Positions 10,283 through 18,673 of a DNA stretch of 64,000 nucleotides are shown here, piece by piece. Under the pieces are notes generated by a model. The model ran no database searches. It was given only the letters and a program-made list of their open reading frames with translations, and had not been told where the DNA came from. Every line of letters starts with the position of its first letter. Position 1 is the stretch's first letter. Both the position numbers and the translations under genes were made by a program. Origin of the DNA: Phreatobacter sp. (lineage in GTDB: Bacteria > Pseudomonadota > Alphaproteobacteria > Rhizobiales > Phreatobacteraceae); the NCBI RefSeq assembly GCF_016793595.1, contig NZ_JAEULY010000029.1:124001-188000 (forward strand), in the 5' to 3' direction.

Positions 10283-11914
10283 ATGAATTCGCCGGACGTG
10301 CATGAATCCGATGATCGCGTAATTCCGGCGATCCTCGGCCTCGCCGCGATGGCGGTCCTGACGCCTGTCTTCCTGGTCCAGATTCCAACTCTCTGGGACT
10401 ACCCCAACCATCTGGTGCGTCTGTGGATTCTGGCCGGCGGCGCCGAAGGGACGCCCGTGGCGGCCATGTATCAGGCGGACTGGTCGCTCGCGCGCACCAA
10501 TATCGGGATCGATCTTCTGGGCAGCCTTCTTGGCCGCCTGATGCCGGTCGAGCAGGCCGGCAAGGTTCTGGTCTGCCTGGGGCTGACGGTTGCGCCGTTC
10601 GGCGCGATCGCGCTGAACCGGTCGATCTTCGGGGGCCGGCACTGGTGGATGATCGCCATCATGATGTTTGCGTGGAATTTCGTCGTCGTCGGCGGGCTTC
10701 TGAGCTTCCAGATCGGGCTGGGCCTCGCGCTTTTCGCCGCGTCCACGGAGACTCTGCTGGCGCGCCGGTCGATGCTGGTAGCCGCGCTGGTTCGCATTGC
10801 GTTCGGCGCGGTCATCCTGACCGTCCACGTGTTTGGCCTTCTCTTCTATCTGGCGCTCGTCGTCGGAATCGCTTTCGGCTCGGACTGGCTGGCCCTGCGC
10901 GATGCCCAGAGGTTCAGGCGCTTCCTCCGCGGGGCGATTCTTGGCGGGCTTGCCTGCGTCGTTCCGCTCGTGGCCATGCTGGCGCTGGCGAGCAAACTGC
11001 CCGGAGCGCATGTCGAGGCATCGGCCGGCGGGGGCGCGCGCCAGATGTGGGAGGGCATGAGGTTCCCGCCGCTGGAACTGCTGGAGCGGCTGTCGATCAC
11101 GCTCACCTCGTTGAAGACCTACGCGCTGGCTCCGGACCTGCTGGCCCTTGCCGCGGTTGTCACCCTGCCGCTCTACGCGCTGCTTACGCGGCGCCTGGCC
11201 ATGCACGCGGGTCTGTTCGCGGCCAGCATCCTCTTGTTCGTGCTCAGCCAGTTCATGCCGGCCTCGGCACTGGGCACAGGATATATCGACGTGCGGCTGC
11301 CCGCCATGGCCGGCCTCATGATGGCCGCCTCGGTGCGCCCCGATTTTCGCGAGTCGATGCGGGTTCGGCGGGCCCTCGCACTGCTGATGCTGATCGCGGT
11401 GTCCGCGCGCGCGGCATGGATATGGTCAGTCTGGTCCGAGCGGCAGGGGGACGTGAGGTCCATCGCCGCCGTGTCGGCCGATATCCCCGCAAACGCGGCG
11501 GTTCTTCTTGCGCGGCATTACACCGGAGACGTTTCCGACCCGCGTCTTCCCGCCGGTCGCTATGCCCATGGGCAACCGATCTTCTGGCACATGCCGACAC
11601 TGATCACGATCTGGCGCCACGCCTTCGTGCCGACGATCTTCACCGCCGCGGGCAAGCAGCCGCTGCGCGTGCTGCCGTCCTGGATCGACAAGGCCGTACC
11701 GGAAGGCGGGATTCCCATGGTGGACGAGCTCGACCAGCCGGCGTCCCTGCGTGAGTATCATTACCTGCGCGACTGGCGGCGGCGGTTCGACTATGTGCTG
11801 CTGGTGAACGCGGACATGCCCAACCGGGAGCCGGGGGCGGAAGCCGTGCCGGGCCTTCGCCTCGTGTCGGATGGAGGGTTCGCGCGTCTCTATCGGATCG
11901 AGCGAGCGCCCTGA
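10283..11914 (+). CDS. Polytopic membrane protein of unknown function (glycosyltransferase-C-like topology)
   Basis: 543 residues with roughly ten hydrophobic segments, starting just after a short polar N-terminus. An early loop contains IPTLWDYPNHLVR, an acidic/aromatic first-loop pattern reminiscent of GT-C or PMT-type enzymes. The C-terminal 120 residues are soluble (YHYLRDWRRRFDYVLLVNADMP). I do not recognise a specific family. It ends 7 bases before the convergent lpxXL gene, next to lipid A and O-antigen genes, so a role in envelope glycolipid modification is possible but not shown. Confidence 0.8.
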   Translation: MNSPDVHESDDRVIPAILGLAAMAVLTPVFLVQIPTLWDYPNHLVRLWILAGGAEGTPVAAMYQADWSLARTNIGIDLLGSLLGRLMPVEQAGKVLVCLGLTVAPFGAIALNRSIFGGRHWWMIAIMMFAWNFVVVGGLLSFQIGLGLALFAASTETLLARRSMLVAALVRIAFGAVILTVHVFGLLFYLALVVGIAFGSDWLALRDAQRFRRFLRGAILGGLACVVPLVAMLALASKLPGAHVEASAGGGARQMWEGMRFPPLELLERLSITLTSLKTYALAPDLLALAAVVTLPLYALLTRRLAMHAGLFAASILLFVLSQFMPASALGTGYIDVRLPAMAGLMMAASVRPDFRESMRVRRALALLMLIAVSARAAWIWSVWSERQGDVRSIAAVSADIPANAAVLLARHYTGDVSDPRLPAGRYAHGQPIFWHMPTLITIWRHAFVPTIFTAAGKQPLRVLPSWIDKAVPEGGIPMVDELDQPASLREYHYLRDWRRRFDYVLLVNADMPNREPGAEAVPGLRLVSDGGFARLYRIERAP

Positions 11915-11921
11915 TCTGACC

Positions 11922-12836
11922 TCAGCGCCAGCGCCGGTGCAGCCAGAGCCACTGTTCGGGATGCTCGCGCACCCAACCCTCGACGATGTCGGTCATCATC
12001 TGCATCGAGGCCTTCACGTCGATGCGGCCTTCGCCGTCGCGCGGCAGGTTCAGTTCTTCCGTCGCCTCCAGCCGGAAGCGGTTGCCGGGCAGGCGGATGA
12101 CGCGCGCGCCGTGGACCGGGCAGTCGAACTCGCGGGCGAGGCGCGCGGCGGTCGGGTTGGCCTTGGCCGGGCGGCCGAAGAAGGTGACGTCGACGCCGCG
12201 ATGGAGATGCTGGTCGATCAGCATGCCGACATGGGCGGATTTTTCGAGTTCGCGGGCAAGCTGGAGAACGCCTGCGCCGCCTGACGCCACCATCTTGCCC
12301 ATGGTTTTGCCGCGGATGCGCTGGATGGCGCGGGCGACGAAGCGGTTGTTGGGCATGCGGTAGAGCGCCGTCATGTCGAGGCCGTGGGCGGCGGCGGCAA
12401 CCGCCGGCATCTCCCAGTTGGCGAGATGGGCGGCGAAGAAGATGGCCGGCTTGCCGTCGTCGCGCAGACGCTCGAACAGCGGCACGTCCTCGGTGATGAT
12501 GCGGCCCTCGTTCGGACGGGCGGGGTCGTAGTCCCAGAGATCGTCCATACAGGCATATTCGAAGGCCGTGCGGCCGAGATTCTCCCACACGCCCTTCAGA
12601 ATCGCGCGGATCTCCTCCTCGGATTTCTCCGGGAAGGCCGCCTTCAGGTTGTTGTAGCCGGTCCGGTTGGCCGAGATCAGCGGTGCGATGGCGGGCAGGA
12701 TGCGGCCGCCGAGGTCGCTGGCGCGGTCGGGGCCGAGCGAGCGGATCGCCTTCATGGCGCCAAGCACGAGCATGCCGACAAGCCAGTCGAGCGGCAGCAT
12801 CGCCCAGGGGATGTTGTGGCGGATCCAGCGGACCAA
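11922..12836 (-). CDS. lpxXL: Lipid A VLCFA acyltransferase (LpxL/HtrB family, LpxXL-like)
   Basis: About 304 residues. The acyltransferase His-x4-Asp/Glu motif is visible as HLANWE, followed by a YRMPNNR stretch and DQHLHRGVDVTFFGRPA typical of LpxL-family enzymes; a hydrophobic N-terminal segment anchors it to the inner membrane. It should transfer the C26-C30 hydroxy fatty acid from AcpXL to lipid A. No good ATG precedes the conserved region; TTG at 12834-12836 is preceded by AGGG with 8-base spacing and gives the usual family length, so I chose it. The start lies 12 bases after the stop of the adh gene, its operon partner. In Rhizobium these genes sit in one acpXL-fab-adh-lpxXL cluster. 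Confidence 0.88.
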   Translation of the reverse strand: MVRWIRHNIPWAMLPLDWLVGMLVLGAMKAIRSLGPDRASDLGGRILPAIAPLISANRTGYNNLKAAFPEKSEEEIRAILKGVWENLGRTAFEYACMDDLWDYDPARPNEGRIITEDVPLFERLRDDGKPAIFFAAHLANWEMPAVAAAAHGLDMTALYRMPNNRFVARAIQRIRGKTMGKMVASGGAGVLQLARELEKSAHVGMLIDQHLHRGVDVTFFGRPAKANPTAARLAREFDCPVHGARVIRLPGNRFRLEATEELNLPRDGEGRIDVKASMQMMTDIVEGWVREHPEQWLWLHRRWR

Positions 12837-12847
12837 GGCGGTCGCCC

Positions 12848-13870
12848 TCAGATATGAACGAGGATCTTGCCGAAGACCTTGCGGCTTTCCAGCCTGTCGA
12901 GAGCCTCGGAAAAGCGGGCGAGCGGCAGCTCGGTGTCGATGACCGGGGCGACGCCCGCCTCGATCCGCTTCAGGCCGTCGGCGATCGCGCGGATCGGCGC
13001 GCCGAACGAGCCGAAGATCTTGTACTGCTGCTGGAACAGCTGCATCAGGTTGAAGGTGATGGTCGCGCCTGAGGTCGCGCCGCAGGTGGCGAGGCGGCCA
13101 CCGCGCCGGAGGCAGAACAGCGACTGGTTGAACGTGTCCGCGCCGGTATGCTCGAAGGCGACGTCGACGCCCTTCTTCTTCGTGATCTTGCGCACGACGC
13201 CCTCGAACCGCTCGGTGCGGTAATTGATGGCGTGATCGGCGCCGATGGCGAGGGCCTTTGCCGCCTTGTCGTCGTCGCCGACCGTGGTGATGACGGTGCA
13301 GCCGAGCGACTTCGCCAGCTTGATGGCGATGGTGCCGATGCCCGAGCCGCCGGCCTGCACCAGCACGGTCTCGCCGGGCTGGAGGCGGCAATTGTCGATC
13401 AGCATGTGCTCGACGGTGGAGAAGGTGATCGGGGCGGTGGCGGCGTCGCGTAGCGAGACGGAAGCCGGGACGGGGACGACGTGGCGCGCCTCCATGGTCA
13501 CATATTCGCAGGCGAATCCGTCGATGTGGAAGCCCATAATGCCCTGCACGTCGGTGCAGAGGTTGTCCTGCCCCGCCTTGCAGAACTGGCAGGTTCCGCA
13601 GGTCTTGGCGCCGAACATCGCCACCTTGTCGCCGGCCTTGAACGCAGTGACATCAGCGCCGACGCTCTCGATCGTGCCCGAGGCCTCGGCCCCGACGACC
13701 AGCGGCATCTTGCGCTTGGCGAAGGCCATGCCGCGATAGCCCCACACGTCGATGTGGTTCAGCGCGACGGCGGCGATCCTGATCCGGACCTCGCCGGCAC
13801 CGGGGGCGGGGGCATCCTCGATCTCCTCGATGCGGAGGTCACGGTCGCCGTGGAGGCGGAGAGCGCGCAT
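12848..13870 (-). CDS. Zinc-type alcohol dehydrogenase of the VLCFA cluster (Adh2XL-like)
   Basis: 340-residue medium-chain dehydrogenase/reductase. The N-terminal domain has the GroES-like pattern, GAEASGTIESVG and a four-cysteine structural zinc loop (CGTCQFCKAGQDNLC); the cofactor-binding core shows QAGGSGIGTIAIKLA. The equivalent gene in rhizobia lies between the fabF genes and lpxXL and is linked to VLCFA synthesis, possibly to oxidation state at the omega-1 position; its exact reaction is not settled. It is divergent from the outer-membrane protein gene, with about 176 bases between them. Confidence 0.85.
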   Translation of the reverse strand: MRALRLHGDRDLRIEEIEDAPAPGAGEVRIRIAAVALNHIDVWGYRGMAFAKRKMPLVVGAEASGTIESVGADVTAFKAGDKVAMFGAKTCGTCQFCKAGQDNLCTDVQGIMGFHIDGFACEYVTMEARHVVPVPASVSLRDAATAPITFSTVEHMLIDNCRLQPGETVLVQAGGSGIGTIAIKLAKSLGCTVITTVGDDDKAAKALAIGADHAINYRTERFEGVVRKITKKKGVDVAFEHTGADTFNQSLFCLRRGGRLATCGATSGATITFNLMQLFQQQYKIFGSFGAPIRAIADGLKRIEAGVAPVIDTELPLARFSEALDRLESRKVFGKILVHI

Positions 13871-14046
13871 GGAACGGTCCTTTCGGGGCGACGGAGCCCG
13901 AACAAGGGCAGCAGGCGCCCGTATGACATGGAGTGGCGCTGCCTAAAGCGCGGCGCGCGCAACGTCAACCGAAGCGGGCCGGCGTTTGACCGCCTTTCCG
14001 GTGCGGGCGTAACCTTTGGCCCGGTGGATCGGGCAGGGAGCTCGGC

Positions 14047-14937
14047 TTGCGACGGCTGGCGCGCAGAATGCAGGTGGCCGGGATCGCCCTCGCGGCGCTG
14101 CTGCCGGTCGCGCCCGTCTGGGCCATGGGCAGCGCGCCCGCCATTCCGCCCTTCCGCGAGATCGACAGCGATCCGTCATGGCCGCCGAAGCCGCCGCGCC
14201 TGCAGGCCGCTTTCGCCGTTGTCCCGTCGCTATCGACAGGCGTGCATTCGCTGGTCCTGATCCCGAGCCTGTCGGCGCGTGGCTCGTTCGGACCCGTCTT
14301 CGACTACGGGCTGGCCCTGCAGGCGCGCAGCGAGCGTTACGGGCGAGGCGCGGAGCAGGGCGACAATACCGACGTGGTCTGGGCGACCGTTGGAATCGCG
14401 CGCAGCGTCGGCCCGGTCACATTCACGGCTTTCGCCAGCAGGGGCACCGGCTTCTACGCGACTTTCGGCCCATTGATCGGCCATGCGCAGGAATATGGCG
14501 GCAGCGCCGGCGTCGACTTCGCCGGTTTCTCGCTCGGCGCGGACCGCTGGTGGGTCAGCCCGTCGGTCGAGCTGTTCCGGCGGGTCTCCGCGCTGCCGGA
14601 GCTGCGGTTCCAGCAGGTTTCGCCGGGTGTCGATCTGAGCGGGCGGATCGGCGACCTGCCGGGATGGTTCCGCCTCGGTGCCTACGTCGACTTTCGCAGC
14701 TACGAGGACGGCCGGCGCGACCGGATTGTCACCCTCAATGCCAGCTGGGCGCGGCTCGTGGCGCGCAATCTCGCGGTCGGCCTGCGCGCCGAATATAGCC
14801 GCAACACGGCGATGCCGCGCGACAACGGCTACGCCTCCTTCGAGTTCGGCCCGTTCCTGGTCCTGCTGTTCTCGACCGCCCCGCCATCGCCGCGCGAGGA
14901 GGAGGACGTGCTTCGGGGCCGCCGCCGCCGGTTCTAG
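14047..14937 (+). CDS. Putative outer-membrane beta-barrel protein (MipA/OmpV-like)
   Basis: 296 residues with a signal peptide (hydrophobic run ending APVWAMG) followed by alternating hydrophobic/aromatic strands through to the C-terminus (SFEFGPFLVLLF), as in outer-membrane barrels. Phrases such as VFDYGLALQARSERYGRG and DNTDVVWATVGIARSVGPVTF look like MipA/OmpV-family strands. The start is TTG at 14047; an ATG at 14068 seven codons on is an alternative. The extreme C-terminus is a charged tail (REEEDVLRGRRRRF) after the last strand, unusual for a barrel. It lies between the divergent adh gene and acpXL. Confidence 0.7.
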   Translation: MRRLARRMQVAGIALAALLPVAPVWAMGSAPAIPPFREIDSDPSWPPKPPRLQAAFAVVPSLSTGVHSLVLIPSLSARGSFGPVFDYGLALQARSERYGRGAEQGDNTDVVWATVGIARSVGPVTFTAFASRGTGFYATFGPLIGHAQEYGGSAGVDFAGFSLGADRWWVSPSVELFRRVSALPELRFQQVSPGVDLSGRIGDLPGWFRLGAYVDFRSYEDGRRDRIVTLNASWARLVARNLAVGLRAEYSRNTAMPRDNGYASFEFGPFLVLLFSTAPPSPREEEDVLRGRRRRF

Positions 14938-15090
14938 TTCCGGCCCCGGAAGGGTTGAAGCGGCAGGCCTCGTCCTCTATAGCAGCAGCAACTATACCGG
15001 ACGCCCCTTGCGGGCGAACGTGCCCCTTTGCGCTACGCGAGTTTGCACGGCGCGACATAGTCGCGCCGCCCGCACGGAGACTTCAGAGCC

Positions 15091-15375
15091 ATGTCGTCCA
15101 CTTTCGAAACCGTCTCGAAGATCATCTCCGAGACCTGCGACATTCCGCTGGAGAAGATCACGCCCGAGAGCCACGCGATCGACGATCTCGGCATCGATTC
15201 GCTCGACTTCCTCGACATCGCCTTCGCCATCGACAAGGCGTTCGGCATCAAGCTGCCGCTGGAGAAGTGGACGCAGGAGGTCAACGAGGGCAAGGCGAAG
15301 ACCGAGGACTATTTCGTGCTCGGCGCGCTCTGCGCGAAGATCGACGAGCTGGTCGCCGCCAAGGGCGCCGCCTAA
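15091..15375 (+). CDS. acpXL: Acyl carrier protein AcpXL
   Basis: 94-residue acidic acyl carrier protein. The phosphopantetheine attachment site is Ser37 in GIDSLDF. It is longer than the housekeeping AcpP (about 78 residues) and has the extended C-terminal region seen in rhizobial AcpXL, which carries the 27-hydroxyoctacosanoyl chain used by LpxXL. It opens the plus-strand VLCFA operon. A good purine-rich ribosome site (cggagacttcagagcc) precedes the ATG. Its last codons lie in the first unit of a 17-bp tandem repeat. Confidence 0.95.
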   Translation: MSSTFETVSKIISETCDIPLEKITPESHAIDDLGIDSLDFLDIAFAIDKAFGIKLPLEKWTQEVNEGKAKTEDYFVLGALCAKIDELVAAKGAA

Positions 15376-15430
15376 TTTGGGGCGCCGCCTGATTTTGGGC
15401 GCCGCCTGATTTTGGGCGCAACCTGATCCC
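15363..15430 (+). repeat. Four tandem 17-bp units across the acpXL stop codon
   Basis: Units of 17 bp start at 15363, 15380, 15397 and 15414 (consensus gggcgccgcctgatttt). Units 2 and 3 are identical; unit 1 contains the last codons and stop of acpXL, and unit 4 is diverged. Each unit repeats a TGA or TAA-containing end, so the acpXL stop has been multiplied downstream. It probably arose by slippage; a 3'-end stabilising role is possible. Confidence 0.8.
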
Positions 15431-15497
15431 TGTCGCGGGCCGGCCGAGCGCGGGCCCGCCATCCTCTCCGATCTCCAGCGCGGGAGACCCGCCTCCC

Positions 15498-15971
15498 ATG
15501 CGGCTCGAATATTTCCAGATGATCACCCGCGTCATTTCCTTCGACGCGGAGGCGAAGACCCTGACGGCCGCCGCCGACGTGCCGGCGGAAAGCCCGGTCT
15601 TCGAGGGCCATTTTCCCGGCTACCCGCTGCTGCCGGGCGTCCTGATGATCGAGGCCATGGCGCAGACCTCCGGCTGGCTGATCCTCGGCCTGAACGGGCT
15701 CACCGCCATGCCGTTCCTCACCGGGGCCAATTCGGCGAAGATGCGTGATTTCGTGCCGCCCTCGACCCCGCTCCAGGTCCATGCGCATCTGATCGGCGAC
15801 GGCTCGGGCTATGCCGTCACCAAGGCGCACATCACCCGCGAGGGCAAGAAGGTGGCCGAGGCGGAGATCCGCTTCGCCGTGAAGACCTTCCCGGACCCGA
15901 AATTCGCGCAGATGATCCGCGAATGGGGCGAGCGCCTGGAATTCCCCTTCGAGAAGCTGGCCGCGGCCTGA
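15498..15971 (+). CDS. fabZXL: 3-hydroxyacyl-ACP dehydratase, FabZ-like, of the VLCFA cluster
   Basis: 157-residue hot-dog dehydratase. The catalytic region has His38 in GHFPGYPLLPGV and Glu52 in MIEAMAQ, the FabZ active pair. It should dehydrate 3-hydroxyacyl-AcpXL during elongation to C28. It lies between acpXL and the first fabF-like gene on the same strand, as in Rhizobium. The ATG at 15498 follows gcgggagacccgcctccc, with a usable ribosome site. Confidence 0.93.
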   Translation: MRLEYFQMITRVISFDAEAKTLTAAADVPAESPVFEGHFPGYPLLPGVLMIEAMAQTSGWLILGLNGLTAMPFLTGANSAKMRDFVPPSTPLQVHAHLIGDGSGYAVTKAHITREGKKVAEAEIRFAVKTFPDPKFAQMIREWGERLEFPFEKLAAA

Positions 15972-16175
15972 GCCGGCGTGCAGGGCGCGGAGGCGCTCCC
16001 TTGTTGTCATGGCTGGGACAAGCCCGGGCAAGACGAAAGCGGCATCTCAAACCATTGTGGGTTAGTCTTTGAGGCGGCGCGGCCTTGCGGTTCACCCGGC
16101 CGATCTTGCCCTTCCGCCGGTCGGTCGTTATGTCCGGGCTCCCGCCGCCTTTAAGAATCCGCAGGAACAATCCCG

Positions 16176-17387
16176 ATGGCGCACGAAAAGCCCCGCCCCG
16201 AGAGGGAAGCCTGGATCACGGGGATCGGCCTCGTCTCCGCGCTTGGCGAGGGGCTGGACGCCCATTGGGCCGCGTTCAATGGCGGCCGTGAGGACTGGCT
16301 GAAGCTCGATACCGCGACCTATTCGCCCTATCAGCTCCACCCGGCCGTCGCCATCGACGTGGCGAAGCAGATTCCCGACCGCGGTGACCGCCGGCAGATG
16401 GAGGCCTGGCAGCGCCTCGGCACCTATGCGGCCGGCCTCGCCCTCGACGATGCCGGCGTGAAGGGCAACGACGACGTCCTGAAGAGCATGCACATGATCG
16501 TCGCGGCGGGCGGCGGCGAGCGCGACTATGTGGTGGACGGTCAGCTCCTGTCGGGGCTCGAGGCCTCCAACGAGCCGGCCAAGTTCCTCAACGAGCGGCT
16601 GATGAACGACCTCCGGCCGACGCTGTTCCTCGCCCAGCTCTCCAATCTGCTCGCCGGCAACATTTCCATCGTCCACGGCGTCGTCGGTTCCTCGCGCACC
16701 TTCATGGGCGAGGAAATGGCAGGCGTCGACGCGGTGCGCGTCGCGCTCGCCCGCTGCCACGCGTCTCAGGGCGACATCTTCCTCGTCGGCGGCGCCTATT
16801 CGGCGGAGCGGCCCGACACGATCCTGCATTTCGAGCTCGGCCATATGAACTGGACGAAGGAATGGGCACCGGTCTGGGAGCGCGCCAAGGACGGCGGCGG
16901 CGCAATTCTCGGTTCCGTCGGCGCCTTCCTCGTCATCGAGGCGCGCGAGCACGCCGAAAAGCGCGGCGCGAAGCCCATCGCGAAGCTGGCCAAGGTTTCC
17001 TCCGACCGCACCATCCGCAAGGACGGCAAGGCCGAGCACACCATGGCGGTGCAGTGGAACGAGATTTCGCCGAGCCTCATTCCCGGCGCGACGGTGGTCG
17101 TTTCCGGGGCGACGGGTGTCACGGATGCGGTCGCCATCGAGCGCGACCTGCTCGACCAGCGCCGCGTGCCGACGCGCGCGACCGGTTCGGTCATCGGCCA
17201 CAGCGTCGAGGCGGCTTTCCCGGCCAATGTCGCGTTGGCTGCGATGATGGTCCAGCGTGGCGCGGCCATCCCGCCGGTCGGCGGTTCTGGCGCCGAAGCG
17301 GCGATGACCCGCAAGGTCAAGCAGGCGGTGGTCACCTCGGTCGGCCACTGGCGCGGCGAGGGCATGGGCCTCGTGGAAGCGATCTGA
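16176..17387 (+). CDS. fabF2XL: Ketosynthase-like protein lacking the catalytic Cys (FabF2XL; chain-length-factor-like)
   Basis: 403 residues of thiolase fold related to FabF. Where active enzymes have the catalytic Cys in a TACATG context, this one reads VHGVVGSSRTFMGEE, with Ser and no Cys. The first active-site His (HGTST loop) is also missing: the equivalent region reads VVVSGATGVTD, although a later GHS is kept. It therefore looks like the non-catalytic partner of a ketosynthase heterodimer, similar in logic to the chain-length factor of type II polyketide synthases. It lies 12 bases before the start of the active ketosynthase gene. A role in setting the C28 length is inference. Confidence 0.9.
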   Translation: MAHEKPRPEREAWITGIGLVSALGEGLDAHWAAFNGGREDWLKLDTATYSPYQLHPAVAIDVAKQIPDRGDRRQMEAWQRLGTYAAGLALDDAGVKGNDDVLKSMHMIVAAGGGERDYVVDGQLLSGLEASNEPAKFLNERLMNDLRPTLFLAQLSNLLAGNISIVHGVVGSSRTFMGEEMAGVDAVRVALARCHASQGDIFLVGGAYSAERPDTILHFELGHMNWTKEWAPVWERAKDGGGAILGSVGAFLVIEAREHAEKRGAKPIAKLAKVSSDRTIRKDGKAEHTMAVQWNEISPSLIPGATVVVSGATGVTDAVAIERDLLDQRRVPTRATGSVIGHSVEAAFPANVALAAMMVQRGAAIPPVGGSGAEAAMTRKVKQAVVTSVGHWRGEGMGLVEAI

Positions 17388-17398
17388 GGGAGGACGTG

Positions 17399-18673
17399 GT
17401 GGCTTCGATGAAGGACAGGCACGGCCGGCCCGTTGTGGTCGTCACCGGCATGGGCGTCGTGACCTCTCTCGGTCAGGGCAAGGACGAGAACTGGGCGAAG
17501 CTCACCGCCGGCCAGTCCGGCATCCACACGATTTCGCGTTTCCCCATCGATGGCCTGCGCACGACCATTGCCGGAACGGTCGATTTCGTGCCCTTCGACA
17601 ATGCGCCCGACCTGACCACCAAGATGGCGGCGCTGGCGGGCGACGAGGCCGTGGCCGAGGCCGGCATCGGCGAGGCTGGCGGCTTCCCCGGTCCCCTGTT
17701 CCTCGGCATGCCGCCGGTGGAGCTCGAATGGCCGCAGCGGCAGGATCTTGCCCGCGCTTCGGGCAAGGCCGCCGACATCACCTATGCCGACATCCTGAAG
17801 GGCGCGGCCGCCAGGGATTTCGGCGCCATGCAGAAGCGCTTCCTGTTCGGCTCGGTCGGCGACGAACTGTCCGACCGCTTCGGCACCAGGGGCGCGCCGA
17901 TCTCGATCTCCACCGCCTGCGCCACCGGCGCCACCGCCATCCAGCTCGCCGTCGAGGCGATCCGGCGCGGCGAGACCGATGCGGCGCTCGTCATCGGCGC
18001 GGACGGCTCGGCCAACCAGGAATCGCTGGTGCGGTTCTCGCTGCTCTCGGCGCTGTCGACGCGCAACGGCGACCCGACCGCCGCCGCGCGGCCCTTCTCC
18101 AAGGACCGCGACGGTTTCGTCATGGCGGAAGGGGCGGGGGCGCTGGTGCTCGAATCCTACGACCACGCCAAGGCGCGCGGCGCGACCATTCTCGGCGTTG
18201 TCGAGGGCTGCGGCGAGATGGCGGATTCATTCCACCGCACGCGGTCCAGCCCGGACGGCGCGCCGATCATCGGCTGCATCCGGAACGCGCTTGACGATGC
18301 CGGCGTGACGCCCGCCGATGTTCAGTACGTCAACGCCCACGGCACCTCGACGCCCGAGAACGACAAGATGGAATATGTCGGGCTCGCCGCCGTGTTCGGC
18401 GATCATCTCGCCAATGTCGCGGTGTCCTCCAACAAGTCGATGATCGGCCATACGCTGTCGGCGGCCGGCGCCATCGAGGCAGTGTTCACGCTGATGACCA
18501 TTGGCCGCGGCGTCATTCCGCCGACGATCAACCACACCGAAGCCGATCCGGCGATCAAGATGGATCTGGTGCCGAACAAGGCCCGCGAGGCCAAGGTGAC
18601 CCGCGCCATCTCCAATTCCTTCGGTTTCGGCGGCCAGAACGTCTGCCTCGTGCTCGCGGCGGAGCCGGCCTGA
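17399..18673 (+). CDS. fabF1XL: Beta-ketoacyl-ACP synthase of the VLCFA cluster (FabF1XL)
   Basis: About 424 residues with all ketosynthase residues in place: Cys174 in ISTACATG, His in VNAHGTSTP, the KSMIGH motif with the second His, and the C-terminal GFGGQN loop. It should condense malonyl-ACP with acyl-AcpXL. I chose GTG at 17399, since GGGAGG ends 5 bases before it; GTG at 17396 and ATG at 17408 are alternatives. It follows the Cys-less homologue and overlaps the SDR gene by one base (TGATG), so the three are translationally coupled. Confidence 0.93.
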   Translation: MASMKDRHGRPVVVVTGMGVVTSLGQGKDENWAKLTAGQSGIHTISRFPIDGLRTTIAGTVDFVPFDNAPDLTTKMAALAGDEAVAEAGIGEAGGFPGPLFLGMPPVELEWPQRQDLARASGKAADITYADILKGAAARDFGAMQKRFLFGSVGDELSDRFGTRGAPISISTACATGATAIQLAVEAIRRGETDAALVIGADGSANQESLVRFSLLSALSTRNGDPTAAARPFSKDRDGFVMAEGAGALVLESYDHAKARGATILGVVEGCGEMADSFHRTRSSPDGAPIIGCIRNALDDAGVTPADVQYVNAHGTSTPENDKMEYVGLAAVFGDHLANVAVSSNKSMIGHTLSAAGAIEAVFTLMTIGRGVIPPTINHTEADPAIKMDLVPNKAREAKVTRAISNSFGFGGQNVCLVLAAEPA

